Shown here piece by piece: positions 1 to 9,902 of a DNA stretch of 64,000 bases. Position 1 is the stretch's first letter. Every line of letters starts with the position of its first letter. The DNA is from Heloderma charlesbogerti (taxonomy: Eukaryota; Chordata; Lepidosauria; Squamata; Helodermatidae). The stretch is from positions 1 to 64,000 of the forward strand of contig JANEZZ010002364.1 in assembly GCA_026122225.1 (NCBI GenBank). The letters are read 5' to 3'. The notes under the pieces are model-generated. The model ran no database searches. It worked only from the letters and a program-made list of their open reading frames with translations, and was not told the origin of the DNA. The position numbers and the translations under genes were made by a program.

Positions 1-229
1 TGGGGTGGGGGGTGGTGTGGGGGCGGGTGTTTGGGGTTGTTGGGCCGTTTGTTGTTGTTTGGTGGGGGTGGGGGTGTGGGTTGAGGGTGTGTGTTAGATA
101 GGTGGATGTGCTTTTGTTATTTTTTTTTTTTCTTATTTTTTTTTTGGTTTTGCTTTCTTTTTAATATTTTTTTTATATAATTTTATATTTTCGAGGTTCT
201 TATTATTATTATTAATATTATTTTATTAT

Positions 230-263
<34 letters not shown>

Positions 264-720
264 CTTTTTTTTTATTTTTTTTTTTTTTTTTTTATTTTTT
301 TTTTTTTTTTGTATTTTTATTTTTTTTTTTTTTTTTTATTTTATTTTTTTTTTTTTTTTTATTTTATTTTTTTTTTTTTTATTTTATTTTTTTTTTATTT
401 TTTTTTTTATATTTTTATTTTTTTTTTTAATTTTTTTTTTTTTTTTTTTCATTTTTTTTTTTATTATTTTTTTTTTTCTTTTTTTTTTTTTATTTTTTTT
501 TTTTTATTTTAATTTATTATTTTTTTTTTTTTTTTTTTATTTCTTTTATTTTTTTTTTTTTTTTTTTATTTTTTTTTTTATATATTATTAATTAAATATA
601 TTATAAAATTAATAAAATATAAAATTAAAAAAATATTAAATTAAATAATATTTAATAATAATATAAATTATAAAAAAATTATCAAAATATGAAAAAAAAA
701 AATAATAAACTTTTAAAAAA
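1..720. repeat. Low-complexity G/T-rich then poly-T/AT-rich tract
   Basis: The first 110 bases are almost only G and T. They are followed by about 480 bases of near-homopolymeric T broken by single A or C bases, then about 130 bases of pure A/T. The phenylalanine-rich open frame over 309-512 is a by-product of the T run. Such sequence at the edge of a window is typical of a contig edge built from noisy reads, but a real low-complexity satellite cannot be excluded. Confidence 0.85.
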
Positions 721-1003
721 AATATAAATATGATGAGGCACTACGTGACGTATTTTCTTTGGACGGCGGACGCACAACAATTTAGGGTGAATTCGAAACA
801 GAATGGAAAGAATTCAGGGGGAGGTCGGGTGTGGGGTGGGGGGTTGGCATTGTAGTGCTATTTTGTCTTAGCGTTTTCATTATTCAATGTTTTACAGGGT
901 TTGCTTTGTCCACTTCGTGCGAATTATTAAGGACAGGGCTACTTACTATATATATTTTATTATCCGTTATTAATTTTAAGTAACCCTATACTCCTCCTCC
1001 AAG
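721..1003. other. No recognisable feature
   Basis: Mixed-composition sequence without a usable open frame and without similarity to other parts of the window that I can see. It joins the low-complexity block to a truncated PAL element. Confidence 0.5.
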
Positions 1004-1445
1004 GGGGCAACCCAACGCAAATAGCGTTACCCTTATTTTCACCGTAGTCTACGTAAAGATTTACGTAGACTACAGGGACCAAATAAGGAACACGAATGGC
1101 GGCTCCCTATGGGGGCTGCCATTCGCGTACGCGCTTTTTTTTTTTTTTTTTAAGTCACCCGTGATAGGCTACGTGATGATTAACGTAGCCTATCACTGCT
1201 GACTTTGCAGATCTAGCCGTGATAGGCTAACGTAAATCGTTATGTAGCCTATCACGGGCCTTTTTTTTTTTCTTCTTTTGAAGTTTACGGCCGGGGAGAC
1301 TGGGAGCTTCTCCCCGGCCTGAATTTCGGCCAGGCGAGGCGGGAAGCCTCCCCCCGGCCTGAGCTTCGGGGGGAGAATTGAAGCGCCTCCCCCCCCACCG
1401 CGAAGCAAGCTGCGAGACCAGGTAAGTGACTTTCGTACATCCCTA
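1004..1445 (+). mobile_element. PAL1: truncated palindrome-array hAT-like element, end B intact
   Basis: The copy begins inside a P4 palindrome (GCAAATAGCGTTACCC) and reads through a P3 palindrome (TAGTCTACG around 1047-1072), a P2 palindrome (about 1096-1130), and two P1 palindromes (about 1160-1195 and 1218-1257). A GC-rich region with the GGGGGGAGGCGC motif follows, then a 5' splice-site-like CCAG|GTAAGTG with GT at 1422. It closes with end B, CATCCCTA, at 1445. The whole end A half is missing; the left edge abuts unrelated sequence, so no target duplication can be tested. Confidence 0.75.
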
Positions 1446-2313
1446 GGTGGGGGGGAGGCGGTCCATTTCTCCCCCCGAAATTCTTGGTGGGTGGGGAGGC
1501 GTCCTGTCCCTCTCCACCAAAATTCTGGCCGGGGGGGAGGCGCCCCATCCTCCCCACCGAAATTCTGGCCGAGGGTGAGCGCCCCGCCTCTCCGGCCGCA
1601 AAAGTTCTTCTGCCGGGAAGAAGTAAAAAAAAAAAAAAAGCGTGATAGGCTACGTAAAGATTTGCGTAGCCTATCACTGCTAGATTTTCAAAAAACACCG
1701 TGACAGGCTACGTAAATCTTTACGTAGCCTATCACGGCTGACTTTGAAAAAAAAAAAGCACGTATGCAAATTTGCTTTCCTTTTTTGGCACGGGTAGTCT
1801 ATGTAAAGATTTACATAGACTACGGTGAATAAGGGCAACGCAAATATCGTTGCCTTTATTTTCGCTGTAGTCTACGTAAATCTTTATGTAGACTACCCGT
1901 GCCAAAATAAGGAACGCAAATGGCGGCGCCCATGGGCGCTGCCATTTGCGTACGCGCTTTTTTTTCTTCCCCCAATGTCAGCCGTGATAGGCTATGTAAA
2001 GATTTACGTAGCCTATCACGGTGTTTTTTGAAAATCTAGCAGTGGTAGACTACGCAAATCTTTACGTATCACTTTTTTGTTGTTGTTGTACTTGGAAATG
2101 GCAGCGGCAGCAGCCGGTCTGAAGACTGGCCGCCGCTGAACCACCGCCGAACAGCCACCAGGACCCGCCGCCGCGAGGGACATTCGCACGAGGTAAGTCC
2201 CATCCCGGGGGTGGCGGGGGGGTGGCGGACCATTTCTCCACCAATTTCGGGGGGCCGAATGCGTTGGCATTCGGCCTCCCAGAGATTCGTAGAGAAATTC
2301 TATGACATCCCTA
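1446..2313 (-). mobile_element. PAL2: palindrome-array hAT-like element, end B truncated
   Basis: It abuts PAL1 exactly: after CATCCCTA the sequence resumes in the GGTGGGGGGGAGGCG motif that normally lies about 45 bp inside end B, so the outer end B is missing or PAL1 landed in it. The array contains two P1 palindromes, then P3 (TAGTCTATG), P4, P3, P2 and a P1, followed by a GC-rich ATGGCAGCGGCAGC exon-like segment and an outward donor (GAG|GTAAGTC, GT at 2193). End A, with its GGCCGAATGCGTTGGC hairpin, finishes at 2313. The ATG frame is broken by TGA at codon 14. Confidence 0.8.
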
Positions 2314-2332
2314 CTTTCCTGAATTTGCGATT

Positions 2333-2625
2333 GCATTAAAATGCTTTTTTTCCCCCCAAAGTGTGCACTTTAAAATGCAGATTTATCAAAAAATATGCAT
2401 TTTCACACTTTAGGCAATGAAGGGAAAGTGTGCACTGTTGAAAAATGTCCATGTAAATGTGCATTTTCCTGTGAGAAACATGCATTTTCCCTGTTCAAAC
2501 AAAAAGCAAAACAGGTTGCAAATGAAAATGTGAGTGAGGTGAATTGAGCTTTGAAGTGGAGCTTGGAGAATGTCGGTGAGCTCGAGCATTCCTGGTTCTC
2601 CCATCTTTATGCAGATCTCACTTGT
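2333..2625 (+). mobile_element. AT450-like AT-rich element fragment
   Basis: Repeated GTGCATTTTC and TATGCATTTT words, a CTTGGAGAATGTCGGTGAGCTCGAG segment and a CATTCCTGG close match the right half of the AT450 family (compare 24960-25240 and 32307-32562). The left end is missing. Confidence 0.5.
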
Positions 2626-4183
2626 TCTTTTTCCTAAACCTCCTAAATCCAACATCTTGTTCTGCTGTTGTACTTCCACTGTACTATTCTCATCTACTAT
2701 GAAAGAAAATTTGCCATTCTCACCTTTTCATTTAATGCTTCTCCAACAGAGGAGAGATATGCTCAGCTCAACGATTTCTGTGATCCTGTTCTCTTCACAC
2801 AGTACCATTTCTAACAACTGAGATGTCAAATATACTCACTTCTTTATATTGGAGGTGGTCCAAAATGTATGCTTTGTAATTTGCCTGATGCAGAGCTGAA
2901 AGTCTGTGACCTTTCCAAGAATCTACAGCTGCGGCACATAAAAAAGGAGAAGATATTTCTGTCAAATATGCACAAGGAAGTTGAACTATGCACACGAGAA
3001 GTCCCTGTGATCATGAATACCATAATCCACAGGCAAGCCTTTCACTTTTCAAACGTCATAGTAATCTCATTCAATGCCATGTTAACATTTTTATGTCAGT
3101 AGTTTATCTATTTAGGATTATCTTTCCATTCAACAGTAAATGTCTTCAGTCTATTACACAAATTATCTTTATTGCTTTGGTAGTTGACACAAGAATCTTC
3201 AAAATAATAGTATGGATACATTTTAATTAAAATAACACCCCACACATTCTCTTCTCACTGTGGTCCTATTATTGTTTTTGATCTTGCAGCTTGCTGCTTC
3301 GGGAGAAGGTGATGGCAGAATGCTGTCACACTGTTATATATTGACTGGTTGTTTTTCATCCAGGATATTGCAACTTTCTAGCATTTGCATAATGACAGTT
3401 CAAATGGTGTGCCTAGTTAAAAAGCAAGAGTTCTACTGAGGCAATGCCCACCTCCCCATGCCCTGTACAGCTAACCTTTCTTGCCTGAAGGATATTTTCT
3501 CCTAGAAGATACTTAAAAAAAAAGTATTTCATTTTTGCTGCTCTAATTTTGTGCCCTTTCCCAACTTAGTTCAGTGTCTCCACATGGAACTTTGTTTTTA
3601 AGGTGCCCTTCAGATTGCCAGAAGCTGGGAGAGGAATGACAGAAGATGGATGACTCCACAAGACACCCTATGACCTTTTTGTACACTTTCTGTGAATCTA
3701 CTAGTTCTCTGGCCACTGTTGAAGACAGGAGAAGAGGCTCAATGAATGCCAACCAGCTTTTGAAAACCAAGATGTAACTGATCCTCCTCCCCTGACAGCC
3801 TAGGTTTTGGCTTTCTGGGTCACTGCTCTTGTTTTACAGTCACGAGTGTGATGGTCTCTGAATAGTTAGAATTTGTAATCAGAAGTGGCCTCAGGACAGG
3901 TGGGTCCTTACCTAATGAACAGTTTGTCATTTTGGTTTGTTTGCATGGCTATATGCCTTTAGACAATGTTGTGTCTTGATGCTGGCACAAAAGAGGCCTA
4001 GGGAATGGGTGTGTAGGGTGAGTGTGAAGCAGGAGGCACAGGTTCCTGAGATTGGGGGCTGAGAAAAGCCAGGAGAACAAGAGGGATAAGAGTCAGACAG
4101 ACAAAGCTTGGTGCTGTTGCCCAGGCAAAGCCAAAGTCTATCTCTGTGTTCATGCCTTATTTTGAAGAAAAAAATGCCCCCCT
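2626..4183. other. No recognisable gene; ordinary unique-looking sequence
   Basis: I see no long or conserved open frame, RNA gene or clear repeat. Open frames are under 90 codons, overlap on opposite strands and show no domain. Confidence 0.5.
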
Positions 4184-4258
4184 TTATTTTATTTTATTTT
4201 ATTTTATTTTATTCCTTCCTTCCTTCCTTCCTTCATTTCATTTCATTTCATTTCATTT
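4184..4258. repeat. Compound microsatellite (TTTTA)n (TTCC)n (ATTTC)n
   Basis: About seven TTTTA units, then TTCC units, then CATTT units in direct succession. It precedes the LINE tail on the minus strand and probably grew from that retroposon's A-rich 3' tail. Confidence 0.9.
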
Positions 4259-4400
4259 CTACACTGCCTAATAGCTGAAGCTCTCTGGGCAGTTCACAAA
4301 AATTAAAACCAAAAAGCACACAATAAAGCAATATTAAATATAAAAACATTAAAACCACAATACAATACAACTGGGATAAAACCAAAATAAAACCACTGTG
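4259..4400 (-). mobile_element. LINE 3' end (L2/CR1-type), minus strand
   Basis: The minus strand reads GTTCACTGCCCAGAGAGCTTC-like sequence followed by GCTATTAGGCAGTGTAGAAATG and the microsatellite tail. The same 3' end closes the LINE at 31844-32310 and recurs at 32697, 44575 and 55255, so this is the terminal piece of a common LINE or of a SINE sharing its tail. Confidence 0.6.
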
Positions 4401-4611
4401 CTGCCAAATTTCAGTGGCAAATCACTGCTTTTTCCCATTGTGCTAGTTACGTTGTGCAAGCACTGGTTTACATTAGCGCACCATCATTAGCGCTAGCGCT
4501 GGGGCAACATTGGATACTACCCAATTATCAGTGCTGGCTCCAGGTTTTTGAGAGCTGTAGGGCAGGATGCCCTCAATGAGCCCCTCCTCAGTGAATCTAC
4601 CTTCTTACCAC

Positions 4612-4827
4612 CAGGGGAGTCTGGCGGCTCCAATTTTGGAGGGACAGAGATTCCATTCTGGGGTTTAGTTACAACCATCCAGAAGTCTAAGAGAACTACT
4701 TGAGGTGCTGAACCTTATCCCCCAAATGGGTCCAGCACCTTGGATAGCTCCTTTAGACTTTTGGCTGGTTGTAACTAAAACCCAGAATGGAATTTCCCCC
4801 CACCAAAATTGGAGCCATCCCCCCCTG
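4612..4827. mobile_element. HP216 full-length hairpin MITE, exact 8-bp duplication
   Basis: The two halves are inverted copies of one another over the whole 216 bp: GGCGGCTCCAATTTTGG at the left faces CCAAAATTGGAGCCAT at the right, and AGTCTAAGAGAACTACTTGAG faces its counterpart near 4745. Terminal CAGGGG/CCCCTG ends are flanked by CTTACCAC on both sides (4604-4611 and 4828-4835). Eight-bp duplications and CAG..CTG ends suit hAT. Related copies lie at 15917, 37416 and 40094. Confidence 0.85.
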
Positions 4828-5127
4828 CTTACCACCATTGTCACCAAATGTTATTGCTCCTTCTCCTCTTTCTCCTTATTGCTAACACTTGCTTGGTGGG
4901 CAGAGAACCAATGAGCAAGTAGGCAGTGGCATCTACTGCCTCTCCTCTGCACCACCACCATTGTCTGGGTTAGAGTGAAAGGCAGGTGAACAAACAGGTT
5001 GGAGTGGTAACGAGGAGGAGCAACACCAGGGGTTGTTGTCAGGGGTCCCCTGCTGGTGTATGGGCCCACAGCAGGTGCCCAACCATACCTACCCTTGCTG
5101 CTGGCCCTGCTAGTTATCCATGTTCGA

Positions 5128-5206
5128 TCTATCTATCTATCTATCAATCATCTATCTATCTATCTATCTATCAATCAATCATCTATCTATATCTACGTAT
5201 ATATAC
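5128..5206. repeat. (CTAT)n / (ATCA)n microsatellite
   Basis: Tetranucleotide CTAT repeats interspersed with ATCA units. They interrupt a LINE fragment. Confidence 0.9.
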
Positions 5207-5349
5207 TGGATTATTACAATGTGTTGTACGAGGAACTGCCCTTGACAAGCATCTGGGAATTCCATCTGGTCCAAAACGCAACAGCCAGATTACTAACAGG
5301 GGCTGAGTGCCATGAGAACATCATGCTGAAAGAGCTTCACTGGCTATAG
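5207..5349 (+). pseudogene. LINE reverse-transcriptase C-terminal fragment (L2/CR1 group)
   Basis: One frame reads LDYYNVLYEELPL, then LVQNATARLLTGA, then LKELHWL. This is the pattern of the segment after the polymerase domain in L2/CR1-group LINEs (usual forms: LDYCNALYAGLP, LQLVQNAAARLLTG, LHWLPV). It stops at TAG where the family continues with PV, so it is a dead, truncated copy. Confidence 0.75.
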
Positions 5350-5689
5350 GTTGGGATAAATCAGTCTGTTTCTGGTCCATATCACTTTTGCATGTATTCA
5401 CTCATCAGTCAGTTCTGTCCTATTTTCTGCATTAATCTCTGATTTAATTTATTTTCTTAAAAGAGAGATGAGAATACATATTTAAATAAATTGTTATTGT
5501 ATTATGTCAAAATATGCATTTCTAAACATATTTTATCTCAAATTGCACATTTACATTTTGATACATTTCTTTGAACCAAGAACTGTGTCATAATATTTGG
5601 GAAAGTAGACAATCCTATGGATAGCTGCATTCCAATTGGCACATTAGTCTGGGTTGTGCTGATCAGGTGAGCTCATATTGGAAATCACA

Positions 5690-6075
5690 AAGGTCAAATT
5701 CCTCAAGTATCCCAAGATAGCTTCTGGTTTGTTTCTTCGGTCAGTGGGTACAAACCCTAAATGGCCTGCTCCCAGGAAGCCAGAAGGACTGCTTTCTTCT
5801 TCATGACATGAGCCTGCATGCTATTAAGATCTTCATTAGAGGACTTTCTACATGTGACTCCACCTTCTCAGGTTAGGTGGGTAGCTACCAGAGAGAAGGA
5901 CTTTTCAGTGTTGGCACCACAATTATGGAAATCCCTCCACTAGCATGTTTGCTTGGTGCCATTGTTACTGTCCTTCAGTGTCAGTCAAACTCCATCCTGA
6001 TCTAACAGGTTTTTTTTTTTTAAGAGTCTGTTTAGGCTTTTATTGTGTTTGTTCCCTTCCTTAAATTGGTAATTT
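5690..6075 (+). pseudogene. Degraded LINE 3' region
   Basis: The segment around 5875-5935 reads GGTGGGTAGCTACCAGAGAG...TTTTCAGTGTTGGCACC...TTATGGAAATCCCTCC. That corresponds to the REGLFSVLAPQLWKSL motif near the C-terminus of L2/CR1-type ORF2. Frames are broken. A possible tail appears at 6630-6680 after an inserted MITE. Confidence 0.55.
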
Positions 6076-6083
6076 GTTTTAGA

Positions 6084-6478
6084 GAGAAATCCTATGGCCC
6101 CTAGGCAGCATCTGCGGGACATAGGATATTCTGGATTCCTGGATCTGAGGCTGGAGACAGCAGCCCAACGTCAGAGTCAGGAGTTCGGGCTCCCCTCCCC
6201 TGCCACTTCACAGCCAGTGCATTGTGAACTGCACTGGCTGCATCTTGGAGCTTGCAAATGCGAGTTCATAGAGGGGCAAAAGGGGCGTGTCGGTGGGTGG
6301 GGAGGGGAGGAAACTGGGGACATGGGTATCCAAGCTATCTTCAGCTGTCCCCAACCTCCTTCCCTACCCCCTGTGCCCACCCAAAGCCTCTGCTAGATGG
6401 ACAAAAACCTCCATCTAGCTAAAATGCAGAGGTCGGAGGCTTATGAGCATTCAGGGAAAATCCAATAGGATTGTGCCT
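6084..6478. mobile_element. MITE with AAATCCTATGG ends (family shared with 35990-36450)
   Basis: It opens with AGAGAAATCCTATGGCCCC and closes with CCAATAGGATTGTGCC. The opening is shared with 35990, and the interior shares the GGGGCGTG...GGTGGGGAGGGGAGGA segment with 36170-36200. Inverted ends suggest a DNA element; superfamily unknown. Confidence 0.55.
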
Positions 6479-6587
6479 TAATGTCTTTGTTAGGATTTCT
6501 TCTTTTTTTTTTTTACGATATTTTGTTTTGCTCACAGTTGTTGATTCTCACTGCTCTTATTATTATGCTGTGCTTTACCCTGTTTGT

Positions 6588-6725
6588 TTAATTAATTAAT
6601 TAATTAATTAATTAAACAATTGTGACACTGTCCTTGGAATTCTTGTTAAAAAGGCCAGATATAAACTCTAAAATAAATGAATAGATAGATAGATAGATGC
6701 ATACACACACACACACGCACACATA
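6588..6725. repeat. (TTAA)n, (GATA)n and (CA)n microsatellites
   Basis: TTAA repeats at about 6588-6616 sit in a degraded LINE tail. GATA and CA repeats follow at about 6680-6723. Confidence 0.85.
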
Positions 6726-6729
6726 CTTG

Positions 6730-7094
6730 TAGCTGGGAATGAGGATTACAGGGTTAATACTTTTCATTTAGTTACCATGTACACTGGTGCTTAGGGGAAA
6801 AAACGGTGCTCACTAATTTTAGAAGATACAGTTTGACATCCTGGCAGTTACATACATTCAGTAGCACATTATTCTGTACATAAGATTGAGTTGAATGCAT
6901 TAGAAAAACTACACACTGAAAGAATTCTATACGCTAATTAAAATTGAACAAAAAAAATTCCCAGCCAGCTTGACCCTAGCTGCTATCCTGTTTAAATAAA
7001 CCTATACAGCATTCAATTTAATGTAAGAAAGGCTGACATTTTACAGTGAAATTAGTATTTCATTTGGTTTCATCATAGGCATCTCAGTTCTACA
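6730..7094. other. No recognisable feature
   Basis: AT-rich sequence leading up to the PAL3 target site; nothing supported. Confidence 0.5.
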
Positions 7095-7102
7095 GTTCCT
7101 AG

Positions 7103-7839
7103 TAGGGATGTCAGAGAATTCCGTGACGGATCTCGGTGAGGCCAAATGCCAGTGCATTCGGCCCCCTGAAATCCGTCAAGGAATGAAGCCCCCGCCCCCC
7201 CAACCCACAAAAGGCACGCGGGATGAAGTGCCCGCCATGAAAAGCGTGCAAAACAGAGCACTTACCTGCTCCCATCTGCGCTGCTTTGCGAATGGCGGCC
7301 ATCCTGCGGCCGCCATTCGCTTCCTCCTCTTCATAGCTGTGATAGGCTACGTAAATATTTACATAGCCTATCACAGCTAATGCAGGGATGCCATTTGCGT
7401 CCCTGTGGAGGCCGTGATAGGCTACATAAGTATTTACATAGCCTATCATGACAGCGGGGGGGAACCCCAGCGTACGCAAGTGGAGGTGTCTACCGCCATT
7501 TGTGTACACTGGTTCCTTCCCCCCCCCTGCCGTGATAGGCTACATAAATATTTATGTAGCCTATCACGGCTCAATACAGGGATGCAAATGGCAGCAGCTA
7601 CGACAGCCGCCATTTGCGTCCCTGCAAGGCTGCCCAGCAGCCGGATGTCCGGCTGCTGGTGGCCGGAGTCGGCCGGCGGCTCCGCGGCTTGGCCAAGGAG
7701 CAGAGCCGGCCAGGCAGGATTCCGGGAGGAGGGACGGAGCGCCTGCCCCCCCATCGAGGATTCTGGGGGAGGGACGGAGTGCCTCCCCCCACCATGGATT
7801 GCCTGGCGTGGAGCCAGGTAGGTGTTTCGTACATCCCTA
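7103..7839 (+). mobile_element. PAL3: complete 737-bp palindrome-array hAT-like element
   Basis: Ends TAGGGATG and CATCCCTA are flanked by the identical 8-mer GTTCCTAG (7095-7102 and 7840-7847). End A at left shows the GGCCAAATGCCAGTGCATTCGGCC hairpin. A minus-strand donor-like GCAG|GTAAGT lies at 7264-7265. The core holds three P1 palindromes (about 7340-7377, 7409-7446, 7529-7570) alternating with P2-type hairpins. A long GC-rich stretch from the ATGCAAATGGC at about 7581 stays open to a right-hand donor CCAG|GTAGGT (GT 7818). There is no transposase frame, so it must depend on an enzyme encoded elsewhere. Confidence 0.85.
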
Positions 7840-7847
7840 GTTCCTAG

Positions 7848-8344
7848 TTGCTTTAGTAAAAACCAGCAACAACAACACCCCCACCCCCACCAAACACATA
7901 CGTTATTGTAGATCTGCCACCATGTAGGATCAAACGCTATGAAGGATGAACTTGGGTATATATTTTTAAGACACAGTTGATTAAATGTGCACTATCCCCC
8001 TAGAGACATCCCCACCTCCAGACTCTGTGGGCCCTGTGATGGAGTTATGTAGATTTCTACAAAAATATAGATTTGTATCCCTAAACCCATTAAGTCACCA
8101 AGAGACGTGCATGGAGTCTGTTTTCAGCAATTAAGCTTCAAGAGATTGCACAGGCAGCAAGTACACTAAGTACCCCGCCCCACTCCAGAAACCCAGTGAG
8201 GCCACAAAATTCTTGTGCAAGCAGGCTGTCCAGTTTGTTTCAAGGGAGGTACATGCAAATGAATGTGTATGTGTAAGGAACCAGCGGTTTCCAAAAGGGG
8301 GCTGTAGTACCAGGACCTAATCATCATATTACAATTGGGTGTAG
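7848..8344. other. No recognisable gene
   Basis: Mixed sequence with short AC-rich and C-rich runs (about 7860-7900). No supported feature. Confidence 0.5.
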
Positions 8345-8650
8345 ATGACATACTGTGGCTCATCGTGGGCTATTATTTAACCCATGTTGAGTCCTGACAC
8401 CCATGGGCACCACATTGCACATGCAACACCTACTCAGGGGTTGTCATGTTGTATGAACCCAGTGACTGTGGGTTATGTGAGGGTTGAACAGCCCCCACAT
8501 AACCCCCAAACAGACCATGCTTGCTGGGTTCGTATGGCATGACAACTTTTGAGCAGGTGTTGTATATACAAAATGGTGGCCACATGTGTCCCCAACACAC
8601 ACTGTAGCCTCACTGTGGGTTAAATAGCCCACGGTGCACTGTGGTGTCAT
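8345..8650. mobile_element. 306-bp foldback element
   Basis: The left arm contains ATGACATACTGTGG, GTGGGCTATTATTTAACCC, GCAACACCTACTCA and GTGGGTTATGTGAGGG. The right arm holds their complements in reverse order: CCCCCACATAACCC, TGAGCAGGTGTTG, GGGTTAAATAGCCCAC and CACTGTGGTGTCAT. The symmetry centre is near 8497. This is a MITE-like foldback; I see no further copy in the window and no clear target duplication. Confidence 0.7.
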
Positions 8651-9051
8651 GCAAACAGCCCCTCTGTGTCTCTCCAGTAGCTTTCCTGGGAAGATTGTGT
8701 CAGAGGTGGATCATCCTTCCCCTTTTGCAATCAACACCACAAGAAGACAAAGCTTCAGGCTAATACTACTTTATTTTTCTGGAGTCTAGCCTCTTTACAA
8801 ATGCAGATTCCAGGAAACTCTCAGACTGCCTCAGGCTCTTAAACAACTAATCTGTGATCCCTGATTAGAGGAGATGAAATGGAGGGTAGTGAAGTTGCCA
8901 ACAGTTTGGGCTTGAACCTCATGGCCAGACTAGTTTCACAGTGATTACCCTCCCTTAGGGTGGCTCCCTCCTGCACTAGCTTCCAAGAGTGGCTATTCTG
9001 GCTGAGCATCTGAGTCCTGCCCCCAATGTTTCCCACTTTGCTTTGCAACAT
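8651..9051. other. No recognisable gene
   Basis: No supported feature before the PAL4 target site. Confidence 0.5.
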
Positions 9052-9320
9052 GCCCTAGGTAGGGATATATGAAAGTGACTTACCTTTTGTGGATTATGTT
9101 GATGGGGGGGAGGCATTCCGTCCCTCCCCCTGGAATCCTGGCCAGGGGGGAGGCACTCCGTTCCTCCCCCTGGAATCCTTGAATGGCTGGCTGTGCTCCG
9201 CGGCAGCTCCATGGAGCAGCTGGCCAGGCCCAGCCTGGCCAGGCCAGAGCCGTTCGCAGCTGGATTTCCGGCTGCGGAGGGCTCTGGGTAAAAAAACAAA
9301 ACAAAACAAAAAAAGCGTAC

Positions 9321-9657
9321 GCAAATGGCGGCGGCTATGGCCGCTGCCATTTGCATTCCTTCTTTTTGGCCGTCTTAATCTACATAAATATTTACGTAGA
9401 CTATGTCAGCGAAAATCAAGGGGAATGCAAATAGCGTAGTGGGTGCTATTTGCGTCCCTTTTTCATTCACCATTTTAGCCTATGTAAATCTTTACGCAGG
9501 CTAAAACGGCGAATCAAAAGGGAACGCAAATAGCACCCGCTACGCTATTTGCATTCCCCTTGGTTTTCGCCGTCATAGTCTACGTAAATATTTATGTAGA
9601 TTAAGACAGTAAAAAGAAGGAACGCAAATGGCGGCGGCTGTAGCTGCCGCCATTTGC
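9321..9657. repeat. Concentric palindrome array (P2-P3-P4-P1-P4-P3-P2)
   Basis: Seven palindromes are ordered symmetrically: P2 9321-9354, P3 9374-9405, P4 9421-9458, centre 9470-9509, P4 9520-9558, P3 9571-9609, P2 9624-9657. The midpoints of the three outer pairs and of the central hairpin all fall at 9489-9491. The unit therefore folds either as seven small hairpins or as one long hairpin of about 168-nt arms. Arms of each palindrome differ at a few positions. Confidence 0.9.
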
Positions 9658-9812
9658 ATACGAGTTTTTTTTTTAAACGGACCCCCAACCATAATAGACT
9701 ACATAAAGATTTACATAGCCTATCACATCTTTTTTTTTTAAAACCTAGCCATGATAGGCTACGTAAATCTTTACGTAGCCTATCACATCTCCCCCCCCCC
9801 ACAAGCCTGGAA

Positions 9813-9902
9813 ATGGCGGTGGCGGCAGCCGGTCGCAAGACTGCCCGCCGCTGCTGCCGGAGCCGCCGCCAGAGCCGCCGCCACCCAGAAGATCCACCCC
9901 AG
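9813..9902 (+). other. First-exon-like open frame ending at a consensus splice donor
   Basis: ATG in GGAAATGG context opens 30 codons beginning MAVAAAGRKTARR and ending PEDPPQ. The frame runs exactly to CAG|GTAAGT. Comparable frames with whole codon numbers occur in PAL5, PAL6, PAL8 and PAL15, starting MAAAAAG or close to it. It is arginine- and alanine-rich because of GCC/CGC triplets. Coding status is unproven: other copies carry stops or a lost ATG. Confidence 0.4.

Noticed and set aside
7405..7840. Overlapping 130-138 codon frames on both strands as genes
   Set aside because: They follow palindromic and GC-rich transposon sequence and mirror one another across strands.
9321..9657. CRISPR array
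   Set aside because: Regularly spaced palindromes recall CRISPR repeats, but the units differ, alternate in mirror order, have no unique spacers, and lie in a transposon with target duplications in a vertebrate-like genome.
9750..9786. P1 hairpins as rho-independent terminators
   Set aside because: Some are followed by T runs, but GC content of stems is modest, T runs occur on either side, and the context is eukaryotic.
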